Source: JBIOHP01 sp044449065 (GTDB taxonomy: Bacteria > Bacteroidota > Ignavibacteria > UBA10030 > SZUA-254). From it: a stretch of DNA of 27,683 nt. Positions within the stretch are counted from its first letter, which is position 1. Each line of letters opens with the position of its first letter. The stretch lies in NCBI GenBank assembly GCA_044449065.1, contig JBIOHP010000039.1, forward strand, positions 1 through 27,683. The letters run 5' to 3'. The position numbers were made by a program, and so were the translations under genes. Below the pieces are notes generated by a model. It did no database searches. It was not told the origin of the DNA and saw only the letters and a program-made list of their open reading frames with translations. This document shows, in pieces, positions 25,828-27,683 of the stretch.

Positions 25828-27087
25828 CTAATTGTCAGTGTCCCCTTGTCTCAGGGATTTTAATATATCTGCGCAGACGGGGATACCTGAAGATCTTCTC
25901 TGATCGATGTTGAGGCAGTCTACATTATTTTGTGTTTTGCTAAGTTTTCGAAGTTTCCACTTTTTACTCCTTAGAGAGTATGCCAACTGTTGATTTACAA
26001 ACATATCAATCTCCGCGCAGTAACGATCTACAGATGTGTAACTAAAAGCTGCCATCCACCCCTTCACTAGATTTCTACATCTGGTTAAAATTGTTATGAT
26101 ATTCTGATTCTTCTGTGGATCGGTCACATCTCGAATCTTGACCTTTAACCCGTCTAATTTATCTTTTGAGGGATAAGTGACATCCCCATTGAAACAGATT
26201 GATAGAAATTTTGCATCCTCTTTATGGGGATTGACAATTCGGCTCTTTGATTGCGGGTCATCATTCAAGGGATAAACTGAGAGCTCCAACCCCTTAAGCA
26301 AATTTGAAGCGTGCTCGTAAGCATCATGAGCTTGTTTTTCGTCATAACACATCACAACGAAATCGTCTGCGTACCGAATGAGCTTGTAACCTAGAGATAT
26401 CATTTCTCGATCGAAGGGAGCCAAATAAACATTTGCAAATAAAGGTGAAAGTGTGCCACCTTGGGGTATCCCACCTTGCGAATTCTCAAATATCATCCAT
26501 TCATCGCAGTTGAAATCGTCCCGATTGCCTATTTCTTGTTCCAATGCATCTGCAATTAGAGTATTGATGGAATCATCAGGTAGGTTCGGAAAAATATATT
26601 TTTTCAACAAAATCTCTCTATTTACACTATCAAAGAACTTTTCGATATCGCATTGGAGTATCGTTTTGTAGCCTCCTTTGTAGAGGGATTCCATTCTCCA
26701 GATCGCTTCTCTGACCCCAATTCGCTTTCGGTATGCATAACTGACATCGTTATTCAAGTTAAAATTCTTAATAAAAATGGGTTCAATTTTTCTAACCATT
26801 GCCTTCATTACGATTCTATCTCTTACTTCAGGTATTCGCAATGGACGGTATCCGCCGGAGTTTCCTCTCTTCGGTATTCGAACTGCGCGTAATTTTGAGA
26901 ATGAGTATTTTTTCTCTTTCAATAAATTTCGAATAGTTCGAATATTCGATTTTAAATTAGCTGAAAATTCTTCGATGGTTTCTTGGGAAAGACCATGTGA
27001 TTTTTTATTGGTCTTATTTATTGAATCCCACGCACCTTCCAAATTGAGAAGAGAGTAAACCTTCTCCAGTAGATTCGATTTAGACAT
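25828..27087 (-). CDS. Stand-alone group II intron-like reverse transcriptase
   Basis: The 419-residue protein copies RNA into DNA, judging by intact motifs: KLRAVRIPKRGN...RPLRIPEVRDRIVMKAM (about 66-97), motif A CDIEKFFDSVN with D147, SQGGIPQGGTLSPLFANVYL (203-222), and RYADDFVVMC with Y239-A-D-D242. After the palm, RCRNLVKGWMAAFSYTSVDR...IDMFVNQQLAYSL (about 336-372) resembles the thumb/maturase X region of intron-encoded proteins (LxxxLRGWxxYF...). There is no HNH endonuclease domain. PQGxxxSP excludes the DGR class, and retron signatures are absent. Upstream, AGGAGAAAG at 27102-27110 is rather far from the ATG. No intron domain V was found downstream. It may be an orphan intron protein or a domesticated or defence-type enzyme; two identical structured repeats lie just upstream. 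Confidence 0.88.
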   Translation of the reverse strand: MSKSNLLEKVYSLLNLEGAWDSINKTNKKSHGLSQETIEEFSANLKSNIRTIRNLLKEKKYSFSKLRAVRIPKRGNSGGYRPLRIPEVRDRIVMKAMVRKIEPIFIKNFNLNNDVSYAYRKRIGVREAIWRMESLYKGGYKTILQCDIEKFFDSVNREILLKKYIFPNLPDDSINTLIADALEQEIGNRDDFNCDEWMIFENSQGGIPQGGTLSPLFANVYLAPFDREMISLGYKLIRYADDFVVMCYDEKQAHDAYEHASNLLKGLELSVYPLNDDPQSKSRIVNPHKEDAKFLSICFNGDVTYPSKDKLDGLKVKIRDVTDPQKNQNIITILTRCRNLVKGWMAAFSYTSVDRYCAEIDMFVNQQLAYSLRSKKWKLRKLSKTQNNVDCLNIDQRRSSGIPVCADILKSLRQGDTDN

Positions 27088-27170
27088 GAATATTTTTGAG
27101 ACTTTCTCCTACTTTGAGCACTCTGAATCCTGCACATCAGAAACAGCACGCTTCTCAAAGAATATAGACA

Positions 27171-27398
27171 TTACGTTGACCAGATAACGCGTGAAAGCAT
27201 TATCAAGAAATTGATAAGCCGGTAACCACACGCGATCAGGTCAATAGCGGTCGATTCGCAAGTCGGGCGAGATGCAACATTCCCGCGCGACCGAGAGCGG
27301 CGCAACGTGCGATATAATTCATCGACAACATCCACCACAAGACCGGCAGTTTTCGTCGCAAGATTGATTCCCTTCGTCATTTCCATTGTCCGCATCAT
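27171..27398 (-). CDS. Short unknown reading frame ending in repeat A (doubtful)
   Basis: The 75-codon frame begins MMRTMEMTKGINLATKTAG, which could form an amphipathic helix (GLVVDVVDELYRTLRRSRS), and ends two codons after repeat A. It lies 83 nt before the reverse transcriptase on the same strand, where a small partner gene might be expected. There is no clear ribosome site and no known family, and half the frame is repeat sequence. It could equally be non-coding. Confidence 0.25.
   Translation of the reverse strand: MMRTMEMTKGINLATKTAGLVVDVVDELYRTLRRSRSRGNVASRPTCESTAIDLIACGYRLINFLIMLSRVIWST
27177..27290. repeat. 114-bp direct repeat, copy A, with long hairpin
   Basis: It is identical at all 114 positions to 27562-27675. 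The first 67 nt fold as TGACC (27177-27181)/GGTCA (27239-27243), GAT/ATC, CGCGTG (27188-27193)/CACGCG (27229-27234), an internal loop, GC/GC with a bulged A, and TTATCAA (27200-27206)/TTGATAA (27211-27217) closed by a GAAA loop on the plus strand. The remaining 47 nt are GC-rich. It lies 90 bp upstream of the reverse transcriptase start. Confidence 0.9.
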
Positions 27399-27683
27399 TC
27401 TCTTGGTGTAGTCGAATGAATATACGATTTTTTTTCAATGACACAAGTATTTTTTCAACCATTGCGCCGCGCTCCCCCCACAATTCAATAAAATATGCTA
27501 TTACCAAAACACTCAGAGCAAAACAAAGCGTGCCGCATGTAGTGGTCAGCGAATTGTGCGGTGACCAGATAACGCGTGAAAGCATTATCAAGAAATTGAT
27601 AAGCCGGTAACCACACGCGATCAGGTCAATAGCGGTCGATTCGCAAGTCGGGCGAGATGCAACATTCCCGCGCGAATCAACAA
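27319..27683 (-). CDS. Partial unknown reading frame at the right edge (doubtful)
   Basis: The frame is open from the right edge to a stop at 27319 (121 codons), passing through the whole of repeat B. It contains a possible membrane helix (LCFALSVLVIAYFIELW) and ends in an odd Asp/Asn- and Cys-rich tail (ENDADNGNDEGNQSCDENC...). I recognise no family. It overlaps the 3' part of another frame (27171-27398) that reads the same 38-residue peptide through repeat A. Both may be chance frames over non-coding repeats. Confidence 0.25.
   Translation of the reverse strand, partial: VDSRGNVASRPTCESTAIDLIACGYRLINFLIMLSRVIWSPHNSLTTTCGTLCFALSVLVIAYFIELWGERGAMVEKILVSLKKNRIFIRLHQENDADNGNDEGNQSCDENCRSCGGCCR
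27562..27675. repeat. 114-bp direct repeat, copy B
   Basis: It is an exact copy of 27177-27290, 385 bp away, with the same GAAA-capped hairpin (27562-27628). The 271 bp between copies is unique. It ends 8 bases before the window edge, so further copies could lie beyond it. Confidence 0.9.

Noticed and set aside
25828..27087. Retron reverse transcriptase with msr-msd
   Set aside because: The VTG and NAxxH signatures are absent, and the C-terminal region looks like an intron maturase. The nearby hairpins do not show a retron layout that I can support.
27177..27290. Integron attC site
   Set aside because: The imperfect palindrome and short unique spacer recall gene cassettes, but the RYYYAAC and GTRRRRY-type core ends are missing and no integrase is present.
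27177..27675. Template and variable repeats of a diversity-generating retroelement
   Set aside because: The enzyme has PQGxxxSP, not the DGR-type GxxxSQ. The two repeats are identical, with no adenine-specific changes, and no C-type lectin target gene is visible.

Overview
The window looks like a piece of a chromosome from the Bacteroidota/Chlorobiota/Ignavibacteriota group. The C-terminus of the 2162-residue protein at 5525-12013 is a typical type IX secretion sorting domain (YPNPFNPTT...SGVYFYRI) of the flavour common in Ignavibacteria-like genomes. It is accompanied by a BshB1-type bacillithiol gene and an outer-membrane barrel protein. Promoters with TTGACA-like -35 boxes and TATA-like -10 boxes at 17-bp spacing are visible, which fits Ignavibacteria/Chlorobi-type transcription better than the TTTG/TAnnTTTG promoters of Bacteroidia. 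The phylum is inferred from motifs, not from a search.

Layout. (1) 1-12013, minus strand: two giant, tandem, paralogous secreted repeat proteins. The left copy runs off the window edge; the right copy is complete. They share domain order, promoter, leader and ribosome-binding site, and part of their repeats is almost identical in DNA, a sign of recent recombination. (2) 12397-19972, minus strand: a housekeeping block, read in the order xseA, xseB, dxs, a Gfo/Idh/MocA oxidoreductase, ribD, ribE, an unrecognised 270-residue gene, then secG with its own promoter, then tRNA-Lys(CTT). Gaps from xseA to the unrecognised gene are only 3-29 nt, so this is very likely one operon. (3) 20166-24727: bshB1 on the plus strand, diverging from xseA; facing it an outer-membrane barrel protein and a large GT-C glycosyltransferase with a C-terminal TPR tail. 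A 143-bp nested palindrome sits between the convergent ends. (4) 24728-27683: an accessory region. It holds an 11-bp tandem repeat, two inverted copies of a multi-tier hairpin element whose stems differ but still pair while the internal-loop bases are conserved, a stand-alone group II intron-like reverse transcriptase, and upstream of it two identical 114-bp direct repeats that each fold into a 67-nt hairpin capped by GAAA.

How the parts work together. The housekeeping operon supplies DNA repair (exonuclease VII), isoprenoid precursor (DXP), riboflavin and protein export (SecG). SecG matters for the giant surface proteins, which need Sec export before type IX secretion. The most unusual material is at the right end: a reverse transcriptase with no recognisable intron RNA around it, flanked on both sides by different structured repeats. 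Both window edges lie in or within a few bases of repeats, so the window may be a whole assembly contig broken at repeats.
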